DNA from: Actinomucor elegans
Taxonomy: Eukaryota; Mucoromycota; Mucoromycetes; Mucorales; Mucoraceae
NCBI GenBank assembly: GCA_026027325.1
Contig: JAMSLZ010000003.1
Span: 2,232,001-2,296,000 of the forward strand
Direction of reading: 5' to 3'
DNA: 64,000 nucleotides
The notes under the pieces were generated by a model. It worked only from the letters and a program-made list of their open reading frames with translations, was not told where the DNA came from and did not search any database. Below are positions 1 through 12,550 of the stretch, piece by piece (position 1 is the stretch's first letter; every line of letters begins with the position of its first letter). The position numbers and the translations under genes are program-made.

Positions 1-475
1 AGTTGTTGTTGATAGGTTCAACTGGTAAAGGCATCGTTTTGCCATGCTGATCGGGTTTACTAACCATCGTAGGTACTTTGAACTTTTTACTGAGAACAGA
101 ACGTGCGTCGTAGCCTCCTTTGTTTCGAGATACAGGCAAGAACTTGCCCGTCTGGTTACTAGGCAAACACTTTAGTATAGCTCGGGGCTTTTGTTCTCGA
201 TCGCTGACATCAGACTCGCTGTTACTTGTGAGTCGCTTCCTTACTACAATTCGAGTTTTCTTTTCGATGTGTTCTTGATCGCTGAAATCGGATTCGCTGT
301 CGCTTAAGGCTCTCTTCTTTTTAGAGGGTGTTTTTTTTGATCGTGGTTGAAATTCCTCGTCGCTATTTTCACTACTGCTGTCTATATGGAATGAAAGTAC
401 AGTCTTGGTCGTTTTCTCACGATTAGACGTCCTTGTTGGCTTTAATGCAACAGAGTTAATTGGTTTTGAAAGCAT
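1..475 (-). CDS. 5' part of a disordered, Ser/Asp-rich hypothetical protein (truncated by window edge)
   Basis: An open frame runs on the minus strand from an ATG at 475 to the left window edge, giving 158 codons with no stop. The protein is hydrophilic, with alternating basic patches (for example SKKTPSKKKR) and Ser/Asp/Glu clusters (DSSSENSDEE, and two copies of an SESD-VSD/FSD-type motif), typical of a nuclear, phosphorylatable, disordered N-terminus. No folded domain is reached, so the family cannot be named; an N-terminal tail of a chromatin or DNA-repair factor is a guess. GCGCG/ACGCG motifs at about 555-571, some 80-95 bp upstream of the ATG, resemble MBF/E2F-type sites and would fit an S-phase gene. 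Confidence 0.7.
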   Translation of the reverse strand, partial: MLSKPINSVALKPTRTSNREKTTKTVLSFHIDSSSENSDEEFQPRSKKTPSKKKRALSDSESDFSDQEHIEKKTRIVVRKRLTSNSESDVSDREQKPRAILKCLPSNQTGKFLPVSRNKGGYDARSVLSKKFKVPTMVSKPDQHGKTMPLPVEPINNN

Positions 476-2565
476 AATAAAAAGGCTGTAGAAAGCGCAG
501 TATAATTTTCCTGAAATGCGAGAACACCAAAATCGCGGTCTTTTTAGTTTCCAAGCGCGTTTATTGACGCGATATCGCAGTCACATCTGTTTGAATTATT
601 CAAACGACATCAGGTTTGAGAAAAGTATTCATACGCAAAATAAAAAGTACATTAACAGCGTTTATACAGAACTCGCTTGAGCATTAAAGGGTACGGACAT
701 AATGTTACCGTTCTTTAAACTATAGAGATCTCCACTATAAGAATGCTATATAAGCTCTACGTTGTTTTGTAGTCATTAATCAAATACTTAATAGATTCAA
801 TAAGGCAAACCAAAGCTATATAAATAATTTTAAACTACAGTCTATAAACCATGTCCTTAAAATGTCTTTGATACCGTCAAAAGCTGTTGTAAAAAACAAC
901 ACTTTCTAGGAATAAATATACTTACTTATCATTGGGTAGCGGTAATTCATTAAATTTATCATCATCACCATTATCATCCGAAGGACGATACATTTCATGA
1001 CATAGGGTTGACAACATGTAAGAACTATTTTAAGGAAACTTGTGTAAATTTTTACGATAAATTATGTAGTACAAATATAGTTCGAGATTTTTTGGAATCG
1101 ATTGAGTTATCATGGATGAAAGGTAATTTTTGGAGTTTTAGGAATACAAGCACAACTCGAGAATTGTATATAATATAAAAAAAAAATAAAAATAAAAATA
1201 AAAAAAAAACTAAAAAAATATATATTCATAGTTCCAAATGTATCAAACTTACATTGTTAATAGATGATATCTCAAAAATGCAAGCTTCATGTTTTACAAA
1301 AAAAAAAAAAAGAGAAGTCGTGGGAAAATTGGGCCTAAGGGTATACCAAAGTTAATTTTTCTCAATCCAACTATTTTAGCGCCTTGCATTTCTAGTTTAA
1401 TGTCGCATTCGATGACTAATTCATGTTCAAACTGAAGCACTTTATTTATTAGAACTATTATTTGGTCAAGATTAGTGCTTAGATTTCGATTTAGGGATGG
1501 ACCGGAAACTACACACATTGCTTGTAATCTAGATCCATAAATCTAAAGATCTCTTAGCTGATTCCAAGTAAATGTCACATCAAGTGATTAGTACATATTC
1601 AAAATGCACCATTAGATCTAGTAGAACCTATACTTACCTTCAGTATGATGTATATAATATATCGGTTAATAGTTTATACTCCATTTATATGCATCTCTTG
1701 TAAGCAATGTCCTCTAGCACTCTTGGCCGATATCGGCCAAATGTTATTTTTTATTAGTTATTCGTACCTAGAGTGAATAGCTGAATCTACTAGACCCCCC
1801 CTCTTCCCTCTTTTTTTTTTTAAAAAAAAGGCTACAGCTTAATCAACATACTATATTAATATTTTGTGATCTGAAGTAAATGATATATTTGTATATGACA
1901 CTGTATATTCATGAAAAAAGTGGAATATCACGGAAAGTCATTTAATAAAGTATGCAAAGAATTGATTTGCGCATCAAATGATGCTGTACTTGCTCTCAAA
2001 CTTCTGATATAAGCCTATTTTAATATCGATTTTTTTTATATATGAGCAAAATTGTCCAATATATCTTTATATAGAAGAAACGCATTCTAATTATAAACCC
2101 TATCACGATAGCATGATTCATCGCGTCAAGGATACATTCAGCGGCCAAAAAAAAAGAGCATAGGGGTACGCGTGCATTCGCTGCGCGGATTTAAGAAAAG
2201 CAGTCATTGGCCGTGCCAGAATAAGGAACATTGTGTTGTCGTAAAAAAAACAAGAAGACCGCTACGAAGCGAATGATCACTTAAGGATTTCATTATTAAT
2301 AATTTTTGTTGCTACCTATTATGATCTTGCGTCAAGCCAAATAATTGATTCGTTCCTAGGCATTTTTAGAATTGAAACCTACAAATAATATACGTCACCA
2401 TTTGGATGTGTGACTTGAGTCAAATAGGCAGGATTCATTGGCTAATGGTTAATGATTGACCAAATACAAAACCAAAACATCTTTCTTTCTTTTTAATTAA
2501 TTCTCTTTTTTGATTACATATATATCTTTTTTTTTAAAAAAAAGGAAAGAAAATAGACAAAGACA
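476..2565. other. A+T-rich intergenic region between divergent genes
   Basis: About 2.1 kb between the minus-strand gene at the left edge and the plus-strand zinc-finger gene, so both promoters should lie here. It holds A/T homopolymers, including T-run/A-run palindromes near 1811-1829 and 2527-2543, the second just upstream of the zinc-finger start codon. Inverted CCAAT motifs (ATTGG) occur near 2437-2441. Short ORFs here are not supported. A 92-nt segment at 926-1017 (minus) looks exon-like but could not be joined to anything. No RNA gene was recognised. Confidence 0.6.
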
Positions 2566-4322
2566 ATGAATTTTGCAGAAAATACGCCACCTTTTGATAT
2601 CAAAGACCGGTCTTTGAGTTATAATAATCAAGCACATTTAATGGCTACCAATTTGTCTATGCCATCACCGCCTTGTTCTGTACCTGATCAGCAGCAGAAT
2701 AACATCTTGTATAACAGTAACAATAACAATATGTTATTAGCTATGCCAAGTCCTAATACAACACATGGTTTATATGATCATTCGCTTGGAATGATTGATC
2801 ATCAACAGCAGCAGCAGATATTAAATGATATTTTACCAAGCGACTATAATAATAACGATGTAGCAGCTGCTATGGCTATTGCAGAACATCATATGCATCA
2901 ACAACAGCAAATCATGGCGACCATGATGCATCAACAAGCATCACCACAACAACAACAGCATCAGGCTTTACCTCCGCATCAATCGCTACCTCCGCATCAG
3001 TCTCTGCCTCAGCAAGTTCAGCATCAGCATCAATCATTGCCACATCAGCCTTTGCCACAACAACATCAGCAGCAGCCTCAAAATTTGACACAGCAATCTC
3101 AGCAATCGATTCCACAGCCCCAGCAGTCTACTCCACAGCCTCAGCAGCCAACTCCACAGCCTCAGTTGCAACATGCATCTGCGCCTCAACAACCAATTCA
3201 ACAGCCTCAGTTGCAACAGTCTCCAACTCCTATTGCAAATCCTCAACAGCAAATGCAGTTTGTTTATGAAAATGAGATCAGTAATACAGGTAACACAGCT
3301 ACGTTGAATAATCACGTCGAAAATCATACTGTATTACATCATAAAATCAACCCCAAACAGTTTGAAGATATGTCAAGAGAAGAATTGATAGCTCGTTTGG
3401 TTGTCCTTGAAAAGGAAAAGCAATCAAATCTCCAGACACAAAACGAGGAAGAGACAACTGCGGAAGATACTGAAGAAGAAGAAGCAAATGAAGAAGAAGA
3501 AGAAGAAGAAGAAGAAGAAACAGCTTCTCAAACAATTACCGCACCTATTGCTACGGATCAATTACAGACGCGTACTTGCTTATGGACTGACTGTGGCCAA
3601 CAGTTTGATATATTACAAAATTTAATATCTCATATCACTGAAATCCACGTGGGTGGTGGCAAGGTAAAAAAAAAAAAAAAAAAAAAAAAAACTATACAAA
3701 TACGCGTCCTAATCCACTTTTCTAGGCCACTTATCGTTGTGAATGGGAGAAATGCCCAAGAAGTAATAAACCATTTACTAAACGTCATAAAATGTACAAT
3801 CATTTGCGTACCCATACTGGTGAAAGGCCTTTTGCTTGTCCAAAACCAGGTTAGTTACACGGTGAAATGACAATTCGCTCGATATTAACCTATAAAATAG
3901 ATTGCCAAAAGAAGTTCAGTCGCCCAGATTCACTTACTACACATATTAAGACGCATTCAACTGTAAGACCTTTTGTATGTTCTTACAAAGGATGTGGTAA
4001 AGCCTACTATCATTCAAGGTCGTTGAAAAAACACGAAAAAATACACGAAGGTGCCCTCTCACCTCATAAACTGACTATGCCACCTTCTTATGAACAAGCC
4101 ATCATGGGGCAGGTTCCCAGCAATGCCAATACACCAATACCATTCGATGGAAATACTCTATTCTATCAACCACAGACACCTTCCTCCGCATCCACTTTTA
4201 CACCAACTACCCCAGTCAATTATACTTTCTCACCTCATCCTCAACAGCAGTTTAATAATTTTGTCATGGACCCAATGATGAATCATTCTCCAGCCGTACA
4301 AAACTATATGGTTCCTCACTAA
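2566..4322 (+). CDS. Gln-rich C2H2 zinc-finger transcription factor, GLI/Zic-like finger array
   Basis: Three exons (2566-3663, 3726-3849, 3901-4322) encode 547 aa. Residues about 50-240 are rich in Gln, Pro and His, followed by an acidic Glu run near 300-325. Four consecutive C2H2 fingers start at Cys338. The first two have a C-x4-C spacing and a longer second finger, as in GLI/Zic-type arrays; the linker THTGERPF follows finger 2. Intron 1 splits the array after finger 1, and intron 2 restores the Cys-Pro-Lys-Pro-Asp-Cys start of finger 3. A nuclear DNA-binding regulator with a Gln-rich activation region is inferred; targets are unknown. Pro/Ser/Thr-rich C-terminal tail. Intron 1 begins GT followed by 26 consecutive A, so exon 1 alone reads on into a spurious frame. 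Resembles, but is not clearly, fungal PacC/Rim101. Confidence 0.88.
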
Positions 4323-4576
4323 TATACATCTTTCGTTCCTTACACTATCATTTCCTTTTATTACTAGGCTGGTCCTCTTATGTATTATATAATTTCCTTT
4401 CATGTAACAAAAGCCTACTTTTTTTTTTCCCTTGTTCATTTATTTTGAGAATAAACCTTATGAAAAAATAATCAGTCGATGAGATGTTTAATGGAACTGA
4501 AAAACGTGTTTCAAAAAATCTAAGCCTGGAGACAAAATATAGGCTCTGGTGATACAGTATATTTTGATACTATAGT

Positions 4577-6161
4577 TTACTGCACTCTCCGTCTCATAGT
4601 TGAGAGAGAAGCAGATTCAACAGAATCTCTTGGTAAAGTTTCTGTCGTATCATCAAGCTGATTATCCTGGTCGTTATCAATCCACTTTTTTAGCATAGGC
4701 ACTTGAAAGTTGCCAATAAAAAGTCTATGCAATAACATGAATAGATGGTGCATATACATTGTATTTTTTTTCCTACTTACTGGCAAATGTGGTACATGAG
4801 TAAAGGAAGCGATAACACACCCACAACACCGTAACTGCTATCTGAATACAGGACATTGATCAATGGAATACCCATTGATACTGTTTTCGTCGCACCACAA
4901 TACTATAGATAAGATAACGAGTCAACAGGCAGGCATCCAGTGCATACATTTGAGATACATACCATGATAGCCACTGCATCCTTTCTTGAGAACCGCCACT
5001 TAGCAACCCACTTGGGTTCTTTCACATACTGCTGAGGCCACGGCAATCGAGCTATGAATAAACATACGAAGCAACCAAACAAATACATAAAAATATCGAC
5101 AAAAATAATGGCTACAATATCTACGCCCGTCATTTTGGAAAAGGCATCACTAGCTACTCCATCACAAAACACAGACCAGACCAAACAAAGCAATGCCAGA
5201 CTATTGATAATGGAGAACTTGCATTTGTTCGCTAAATACTTTACCCTGACTGGAAATAGATAGCGTATAAACTGTCCTACGATAAGTGGGGCCAAGACCG
5301 TGCTACCCAAAGTTTTGAGGACGCTGAGGTAATCTGGATTACCTCGATCTGTGCCTGGCTCAAACACAATAGGGTCGTTTTGGAATGCTAAATAATGGCT
5401 ATGAGATTTTTTTGTTTTTGTTTCTTCATCCTATTTTTTTTTATACCTGTCATGAGTGCTGGGGATACAAAAATACCCAATACATTGCCCAATGCTGCAT
5501 TAAACAAAGCTATACAATATCTTTGTTATTAAACGGCTATAAACCGCACCATATTCTTCAACAAACCTGCACCATCATTTCCATTAGCATTACGGGTCAT
5601 AATGGCATTAGAAGACACTGTAGTACTTGTAGACAAAGCAATCATCCATCCTTTATAGACCGTCATATCCAAATTTGCATGCACAGCAATAAAGAACCTC
5701 ACAACACCGTACATGACAAACGGAAGCAAGATAAAATTGATGACTTGGACAATCAAATGCAGTCGCCACCGTAAAATGGTTTTGAGCATCACACTCACTT
5801 CTAAACCCAATCCCGAGAGCAAGAAAATGACGATAACGGCTCCCCATTTCACGGTATACTGTGCTTCAATATCACCATGCGCCTTGCCCACTTGAGGGAA
5901 AGCCCAAGCAAGGCCAATGACGATAGCAAGACCAAGCAAGAACCAATACCGAAGAAATAGCGCATAGGCTTTTGATTTGAACTTTTCAAGTCGACTATGC
6001 TGACTAGGTGATTTATCATGAGTCACATTAGTAGTAGTGATGGATGATAGATCAATTTTGGAGGAAGCAGCAGTACCGCTGTTCGTAACAGTTGATGAAT
6101 GGGCGTGCTCTTGCTGCTTTTGATGATGTGATATGGGCTCTATTGTTTCTGTTAACGACAT
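4577..6161 (-). CDS. RCH1: RCH1/SLC10A7-type bile-acid:sodium symporter-like membrane protein
   Basis: Five exons (6161-5567, 5509-5447, 5387-4963, 4902-4781, 4724-4577) encode 450 aa. After an approximately 60-residue Ser/His-rich cytosolic tail come about ten hydrophobic segments. Family signatures are the WGAVIVIFLLSGLGLE segment, a TSTTVSSNAIMTRNANGND loop and the NAALGNVLGIFVSP helix, all typical of SLC10A7/fungal Rch1, which in yeast acts as a plasma-membrane negative regulator of calcium influx. The C-terminal exon gives a polar cytosolic tail. The start at 6161 was preferred over an in-frame ATG at 6227 because a TATA-like motif (6215-6222) lies between them. The intron-1 donor was placed at 5566 because only that choice joins NGNDGA to ALFNAALGN. 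The substrate is not visible from sequence. Confidence 0.92.
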
Positions 6162-7141
6162 ATTTTTCCCTCTCTCTATGCGAGAAAAAAGTGAAAGATA
6201 TAGCTGATAAGAGCTTTTTATACCCAAGTCAGATGTTGGGTTTTAGTGGTTTTTTTTGTATCACATCTATTGTATATTTTACAGTAACCCAGACAATAAA
6301 ATTACTATACTTTTCGAAATATAAATGATGCAATCTATAATTTTGCTAATATCTACGAATGTGATAAAAAAAATTTACCAGTTTTGGGCACGACAAAAGC
6401 TTCGTTTAATAAAAAGCTTTAGTCAGGAACCATCTACTATCGTCTACTAAAGACTTTAAAAGGGATAGTAAACTATTCTGTACAAGAATTCCCTATCAAA
6501 TGTGGTATTTGGCCGGGATCATCAATTGAAAGATCAATAGATCAACAGATCTACTAAACTACATGGAATGCATGCAATCCACACGTAGTGTTCAATAATA
6601 GTATGATAGATACATTGTACTTTGTTAAAATAGGTATTCTAATAGGTAAGGTAAGGTTATTCATTCTGAGTATGGATTACTAGACAGGCATAACTTTGGC
6701 CAGGACCAACAAAGATATCTAGAGAAATTACTAATTTAGCTGCAACAGCTCGTCCTGAATACGGAATAGTATTAATAAGACACAATATTGGACCAAGGTC
6801 TATGAAAAAAAAAAGTAGTCATGCAGACAGAACTGTTTAGTAAAGTTTATACAACGCATGGTGGCACACTGGGTGGAGTAGAAATCACATCAGATCATGT
6901 ACTAGGAAAATGGTCTATCTTGGATTTTATGCAATATTTTATGCAATATTTTATGCGATATATATATATAGTTGAATGATCAAAAAATTTAAAAAAAACC
7001 AAAATGGCATCCCTTACATAGAATCGCTTCTGTTGATGCGTCACAAATCGGGCTCCGCAGCATTTATCTTATAATTGGATTTTTCGTTCAGGTTTTTTTT
7101 GTGCTTCTTTTGTTCTGCAATTTATTGAATAATCAACAAAC
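6162..7141. other. Intergenic region between divergent genes
   Basis: About 1 kb containing both promoters of the RCH1-type gene and PRP28. It has a short direct repeat (GCAATATTTTAT copies at about 6930-6955), TA-rich DNA at 6958-6971 and poly(A) runs. No coding or RNA gene is seen. Confidence 0.6.
6215..6222 (-). promoter_or_regulatory. TATA-like box of the RCH1-type gene
   Basis: Read on the minus strand this is TATAAAAA, 54 bp upstream of the chosen start codon at 6161. It supports that start over the upstream in-frame ATG at 6227, which would put the box inside the coding region. Confidence 0.5.
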
Positions 7142-9854
7142 ATGTCTAGTTCATATGATCGCTCTAGATCGCCAGTTAGACGAAATGATTTCGACCGAAG
7201 AGGCGATGATAAATACAGCCGAGGCTACGACCGACGCGACAACCGACGTTATGAATCTCGACGCGATCGTGAAGAAAACGATCGTAGACGAGAGGATCGA
7301 GAAGAAGACGACCGTAGACGCCAGGATCGCCGAGAGGATGACCGCAGACGCGAAAATAATCACCGACAAGAAGTACCAGACGAGGATATACAGATGAAAG
7401 TACCCGACGCCAAGAAAAGAGTACCTATTTCTATTGAAGAGCTGATTCAAAAGAAAGAGGAGGAGAAAAAAATGACTGAAAAGGTAACCAGACTTACATC
7501 AATATGTATTTCATTATTATTAATTATGTGTACTATAGCCCAAATTTTTAACTAAAGAAGAGCGTGCCAAACTAGCTTTGGAGAAACGTCAAAAAGAAGT
7601 AGAGGAACAAAAACAAAAACAGGCTGAGGATAGAAAGCGAAGGGAAATGTTTGATATGGCAGCAGAAGATGAATATAGACGAACAACTCCAGTATCTTCT
7701 TCTCGATATGATCGCCGCTCTGATCGCCGCGAGTATACTAGAAGAGATCGCGATGGTAGAAAGAATATGGAGGATGTTGAAGATGAAGATGCTGCTTTGA
7801 CAGAAAAAGAAAAGCAGGCGATTCGAGTATGTATATTACAAAAACATGTGGGTCAAAGCTAACCATTGTTATAGGAACGCTACTTTGGTGGTGAACGTAA
7901 AAAAAGAAAGATCCGCCGAATGAACGAGCGAAAGTTCGTGTTTGATTGGGATGCTGGAGAAGATACTTCATATGATTTCAATCCTTTGTATGCTAATAAA
8001 CACAATGCGCAAATGTTTGGTCGTGGTCATCTTGCTGGTATTGATGCTAAAGAGCAAAAGAAGCAACAATCCGAATTCTATGATCGACTTTTGAAAGAAC
8101 GTAGAACAACTGAAGAAATAGACAGAGCAAGGTGCGTCTTGGTAGATTTTAAACTAAGCAATAGGTACTAATCTGATCGATATTTTAGTGCGCTTAAGCA
8201 AATGTCTTTGAACAAAGAAGCCAAGGTTAAGTGGGATGAACGTCATTGGTCTGAGAAGCCATTGGATCAAATGAAAGAGAGAGATTGGCGTATCTTTAAA
8301 GAAGACTTTAATATTTCAACCAAGGGTGGACAAATACCTCGTCCTATTCGTTCTTGGGAAGAATCTGGATTACCACCAAAGATGCTTAGTATTATTGAAA
8401 GCATTGGTTACAAAGAACCTACACCAATTCAAAGACAAGCTATTCCAATTGGTATCCAAAACAGAGATATCATTGGTATTGCAGAAACAGGTACAGTTTC
8501 AATGATTTTGCACTATCACATCAACCTAACACAATTTATTAGGTTCTGGTAAAACGGCCTCTTTTGTTATTCCACTGTTGACTTATATCTCTGATCTGCC
8601 AAAGATGACTGAGGAAAACATGGCAGAGGGCCCCTATGCTTTGATTATGGCTCCTACTCGTGAATTGGCTCAACAGATCGAAGAGGAAACACTCAAATTT
8701 GCTACCCCAATGGGCTTCAACTGTGTATCCATTGTTGGTGGTGTAAGTATATCCTGTTCAATCTTATGCTTAGCTTGATCTAACCTCAGTGTACTCTATC
8801 TAGCACGCTATTGAAGAGCAATCTTTCAATTTGCGTAATGGTGCCGAGATCATTATTGCTACTCCAGGTCGTCTCAAGGATTGTTTAGATAGAAGAATTC
8901 TAGTTTTGAATCAATGTAACTATGTTGTGATGGATGAAGCAGATCGTATGATTGATATGGGTATGGAAACCGATGTTAACTTTATCTTGGACGCCTTACC
9001 TGTCACCAATATGAAGCCTGACGATGATGAAATGCAAGTCGAACCACCTCAAGGCTATAAATACAGACAAACCACCATGTTTTCCGCTACCATGCCACCT
9101 GCAGTTGAACGTCTTGCTAAAAAGTACTTGAGAAGAGAAGCCGTCGTTACTATTGGCCAGGCTGGTCAAGCAACAGAATCCGTTGAACAACGTGTTGAAA
9201 TGATTAATGATGAAGGCAGAAAGACGTACGTATTCTGTTATCATTGAACATGCGTGATAGGTTACTAACTGTGATGTTTTAAAATAGGAATCGCCTTATG
9301 GAAATCCTTAATTCTGGTAAATTTGCTCCACCTATTATTGTTTTTGTCAATCAAAGACGTGGTGTGGATACTTTATCCAAAACGCTCAATCGATCAGGTC
9401 ATCATGCAGTGACGCTTCATGGTGGTAAATCACAAGAACAGAGAGAATTGGCGCTTGCTCAGCTAAAGAATGGGTCTGCTGGCGTGTTGGTTGCTACAGA
9501 TGTTGCGGGTCGTGGTATTGATGTGAAAAATGTGTCTCTTGTTCTCAACTACGATATGGCAAAGTCAATTGAAGGTAAGGAAAAAGAAAAAAAAATCTAG
9601 TAAATGCCATATTGATGGATTATATTCTAGATTACACTCATCGTATTGGTCGTACTGGTCGTGCCGGTAACTCTGGTGTTGCAATCACCTTCTTATCCAA
9701 CAAGGACGCTGAAGTCATGTATGATCTTCGACAAATGCTTGCTAAATCAACCATATCCAAAGTACCTCATGAATTAGCCATTCATCCTGATGCTCAAGCA
9801 AAGCCTGGTACTATCAAGAGCAAGAAGAAGCACGAAGAAACCCTTTTCCAATAA
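7142..9854 (+). CDS. PRP28: PRP28/DDX23-type DEAD-box pre-mRNA splicing helicase
   Basis: Eight exons (7142-7483, 7539-7826, 7875-8131, 8189-8490, 8543-8742, 8804-9225, 9288-9574, 9631-9854) encode 773 aa. The first ~100 residues are Arg/Asp/Glu-rich (RS/RD-like), as in DDX23. The helicase core has the Q-motif ([14 protein letters not shown]), motif I AETGSGKT (394-401), [12 protein letters not shown] (507-510), SAT (557-559), [11 protein letters not shown] and HRIGRTGR (703-710). AETGSGKT together with the upstream [20 protein letters not shown] block is characteristic of Prp28, which displaces U1 from the 5' splice site to let U6 pair, in the U5 snRNP/tri-snRNP. Length is close to human DDX23 (820 aa) and longer than yeast Prp28 (588). 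All introns are GT-AG, 48-62 nt, and phases match. A T-run/A-run palindrome follows the stop codon. Confidence 0.97.
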
Positions 9855-10388
9855 TTAAATGATTCCCCTTACTCTTTTTTTTTAAAAAAAAATGTATATT
9901 ACAATAAAAACTGACATTTAAAAGAAGCTTATTTATTACTATAGCAAACAACGCATCTTCACTGCTGCAATTATAATGAAATAGTGATCGTCTCTTCCTC
10001 TTAAATACTAAGGTAAACAATTCATCAGATAATACAGATGACTCTCAATCCAGTAAAAGATGAATTTAATAGTATTCAAATCTAAAATGTAATAAAAAAA
10101 AGGTATTACTGTAAAGCTGAGGCTCCAATAGATACAAAAGCCCGTTTTGGATACACAGTACTAAGCAGATGTAACGGTTGACCGAGAATGGTCGAGGCTT
10201 TGCATGCTAAAGAGTATGCCTTGCCCGGATATATATATACATTAGGCAAGTGATCACGGCAATAAACCAGCACATAGCATTCCATAACCTTGACTATTTG
10301 ATATCATTACTTAATAAATTGAAAAGCTTTTTCTTTGCAAGAGGTATTTACTATTTAGGCGATTCAAAAATGGTTTATTTATAATGTA
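9855..10388. other. Convergent intergenic region (3' ends of PRP28 and the PHD gene)
   Basis: Holds the 3' UTRs of two converging genes. A T9A9-type palindrome at about 9875-9892 lies 20 bp after the PRP28 stop and AATAAA-like motifs follow (9902-9908), consistent with transcript ends. Nothing else is recognised. Confidence 0.55.
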
Positions 10389-12550
10389 TTATGTATCTTC
10401 AGTTTCGCACTGATAATCATCATCAAAGTTGGCGAACTGAAACCAAAGCCCATCTGCAGTTTGAACAGGCGTATTACCAGCAGAGGAGGATATACCCATA
10501 GGTGTATCACAACGACGCTTAGGTGTTAATTCGCCTAGAGGTGTTGATTCAGATATAGGCGCAGGTGTGGATATGACAGGCATTGAATCATCTTCCAAGG
10601 TGCCACTATTGACAGTGGTATCCGAGAATAGCAAAGACGGAGGCTGACTAAACAGGTTGATATCATTCAATGTCCAAGAATCTGTGTCATAATTAGAAAA
10701 CGGTTCTTCATCGTCAAGCAAAGACCATTGCTGCTGTTGTTGCTGTTCTTTATCAAAACTAGCTGTATTAAAGTCATCCCAGATATGTAACTGAGAATCG
10801 GATAACAAGTCTTCGTCAAGAAAACCACCACTTTGAGGCATACTCGAACGTTCATCGTCTTCTTCGCTATTGTTATTTTCCCTGATAGGCGTTTGACTGA
10901 GGAATTCCTGTAGTTGACTCAATTGTGTATCTTCATTCTGAGGTGTTGAGTGGCCGAATAACTCTTGGAATTGACTATTAGGCGAGGATGTAGATTGACT
11001 TGCTTGTTTTTGTTGTTGTTCTAAACGATCACTTGCTTGCGCTTCTAACAGACATTGCAATAGATCTTTTCCGACACGATTAGATTCAGACTGATCTGAT
11101 TTACATTTGGCACAGCAATAACTATCCTCTAATGTCTCTTCGGTAAGTCCTACACATTCAGAATGTAGCCATGTTCGACATGTATCACATTGTACCATAG
11201 CCAAAGTCTCATCATTCCTTCGAGAGCAAATGCAATTGATCGTGCTTTCTTGACTTTGGCTGGTTTCTTTACTAGTGTGGTGATCGTCTTGAGGAGGTTT
11301 CTTAGTATGCTTGCATCTTTCCATATGGTAGGCAAGCCCATTGCGATTCTTGTACTTTTTATTACATGGTTCACACACATACACACAAGACCCTATATTC
11401 AATTGAATTAGAATGATACATCAACCAAAAAAAAAAAAAAAAAGGTAGAGACCAACCATCAGATAAAGTAACTGGGATAACATCAGCCGCTGCAGATCTT
11501 CTTTTTGGTGTAGTAATACGCTTTGTTTTAGGCGTGATTGTTTTGGAGGATTTCTTTTTGCGGTTATTGGGTGTCTTTTGGTTAGCTTGTTGAGGTGAAA
11601 TAATAGCATCCATTGGCGTGGACGGAGCTTCCAACGAGGTTGCATCATGGTAAGTAACAGAATATCTTTTGGGAAGCTTATTATTTCGAGCAAACAAGTT
11701 TTTGTTATTGCCCACAACGGCCATTGTAGACTTGCTCTGCTTGCCAGTAATAGCGATAGGTTTTCTAGGTTTTGGAGGTATATATTCTTCAGATAAAAAC
11801 GTGAACACCTCATTATCTTGATCCAATTTTGCCATCATTCTAAACTTGGCTTGGCTCAGACGAACTTTGAGCAAGTTTTTTAAGGATTTGATATTCTCGT
11901 AAGAAAGGTCTCCCATGGAGATGTTACTAGGATCAGGCCACAACTGGCTGCACGTTCGATTCAATGATGGTGTAGGCTGGTCTTTGCTATTATTACGTGT
12001 TTTTGAGCTTCCGTGTCGTGATTTCTTGCGTTTAGGCACAGCTGTATCTAATTGAGTATTTAAAGGAGGATGATCGGCAACTGTAGGCAATGATGAAACA
12101 AGTTCAGGTGAAATCCGCTTACGGCCACGGTTACTAGTTGCAAAACTGCTAGATTTTTTAGACTTTGGTTTTACAGGCTCCATGTTTTCACTTTTGATAT
12201 CCATAATAGTTTGAAGTGGTTCATTTTCGTTGATGGGGCTGGAACGCGGAATATGGCGTATGGCATAAAAGTTATCTTTAATACCAGAAGAGATGGCGTA
12301 GCGTTTGGTCGTTTCAGCAGTAGATCGCATATTCGCTTTAGCATTCATATCTGGTTTGGCATTCCTTTCAGACACTATATCATTCCGATTTTCAATTGAT
12401 GAAAAAACTGCAATGGAACTATGTTATAAAGAATAATTAAAACTCTTTTATACAAACATCTTGCTTTTTAATTTACTTTGAAAGAGTCTTATTATTTGAT
12501 GGAGAAGAAATAGACGAAGAAGAAGAGGATAATTCAAGTCTAGATTCCAT
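10389..12550 (-). CDS. DPF-like C2H2 plus PHD-finger chromatin protein
   Basis: Three exons (12550-12477, 12418-11457, 11392-10389) encode 679 aa. The first ~340 residues are basic and disordered, with KKRKS/RGRKR patches. Intron 2 precedes a C2H2-like finger (Cys352, Cys355, His368, Cys372/His374) whose KKYKNRNGLAYH core resembles the lone finger of DPF/requiem proteins. A C4HC3 PHD finger follows (Cys399, 401, 414, 417, His422, Cys425, 439, 442). The tail is acidic and Gln/Ser-rich with several TPxxE-like segments. A histone-tail reader in a chromatin complex is inferred; unlike metazoan DPF there is one PHD, not two. The intron-1 acceptor at 12419 was chosen because the nearer CAG at 12408 breaks the frame. 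Three ACGCG motifs lie ~250-280 bp upstream. Confidence 0.88.

Noticed and set aside
926..1017. Exon-like minus-strand segment (ATG, 30 codons, GTAAGT donor)
   Set aside because: It reads like protein, but none of the downstream acceptors I tried gives an open continuation, and the neighbouring gene starts at its own ATG at 475.
1294..1518. 74-codon minus-strand ORF
   Set aside because: Ends in a Phe run translated from poly(A), with no recognisable domain; treated as chance.
2912..3535. Long antisense ORFs opposite the Gln-rich and Glu-rich regions
   Set aside because: They are mirror images of CAG/CAA and GAA repeats (Leu/Val/Ala runs).
6161..6227. Upstream in-frame ATG (6227) as the start of the RCH1-type gene
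   Set aside because: A TATA-like box lies between it and the 6161 ATG, and the extra residues do not look conserved.
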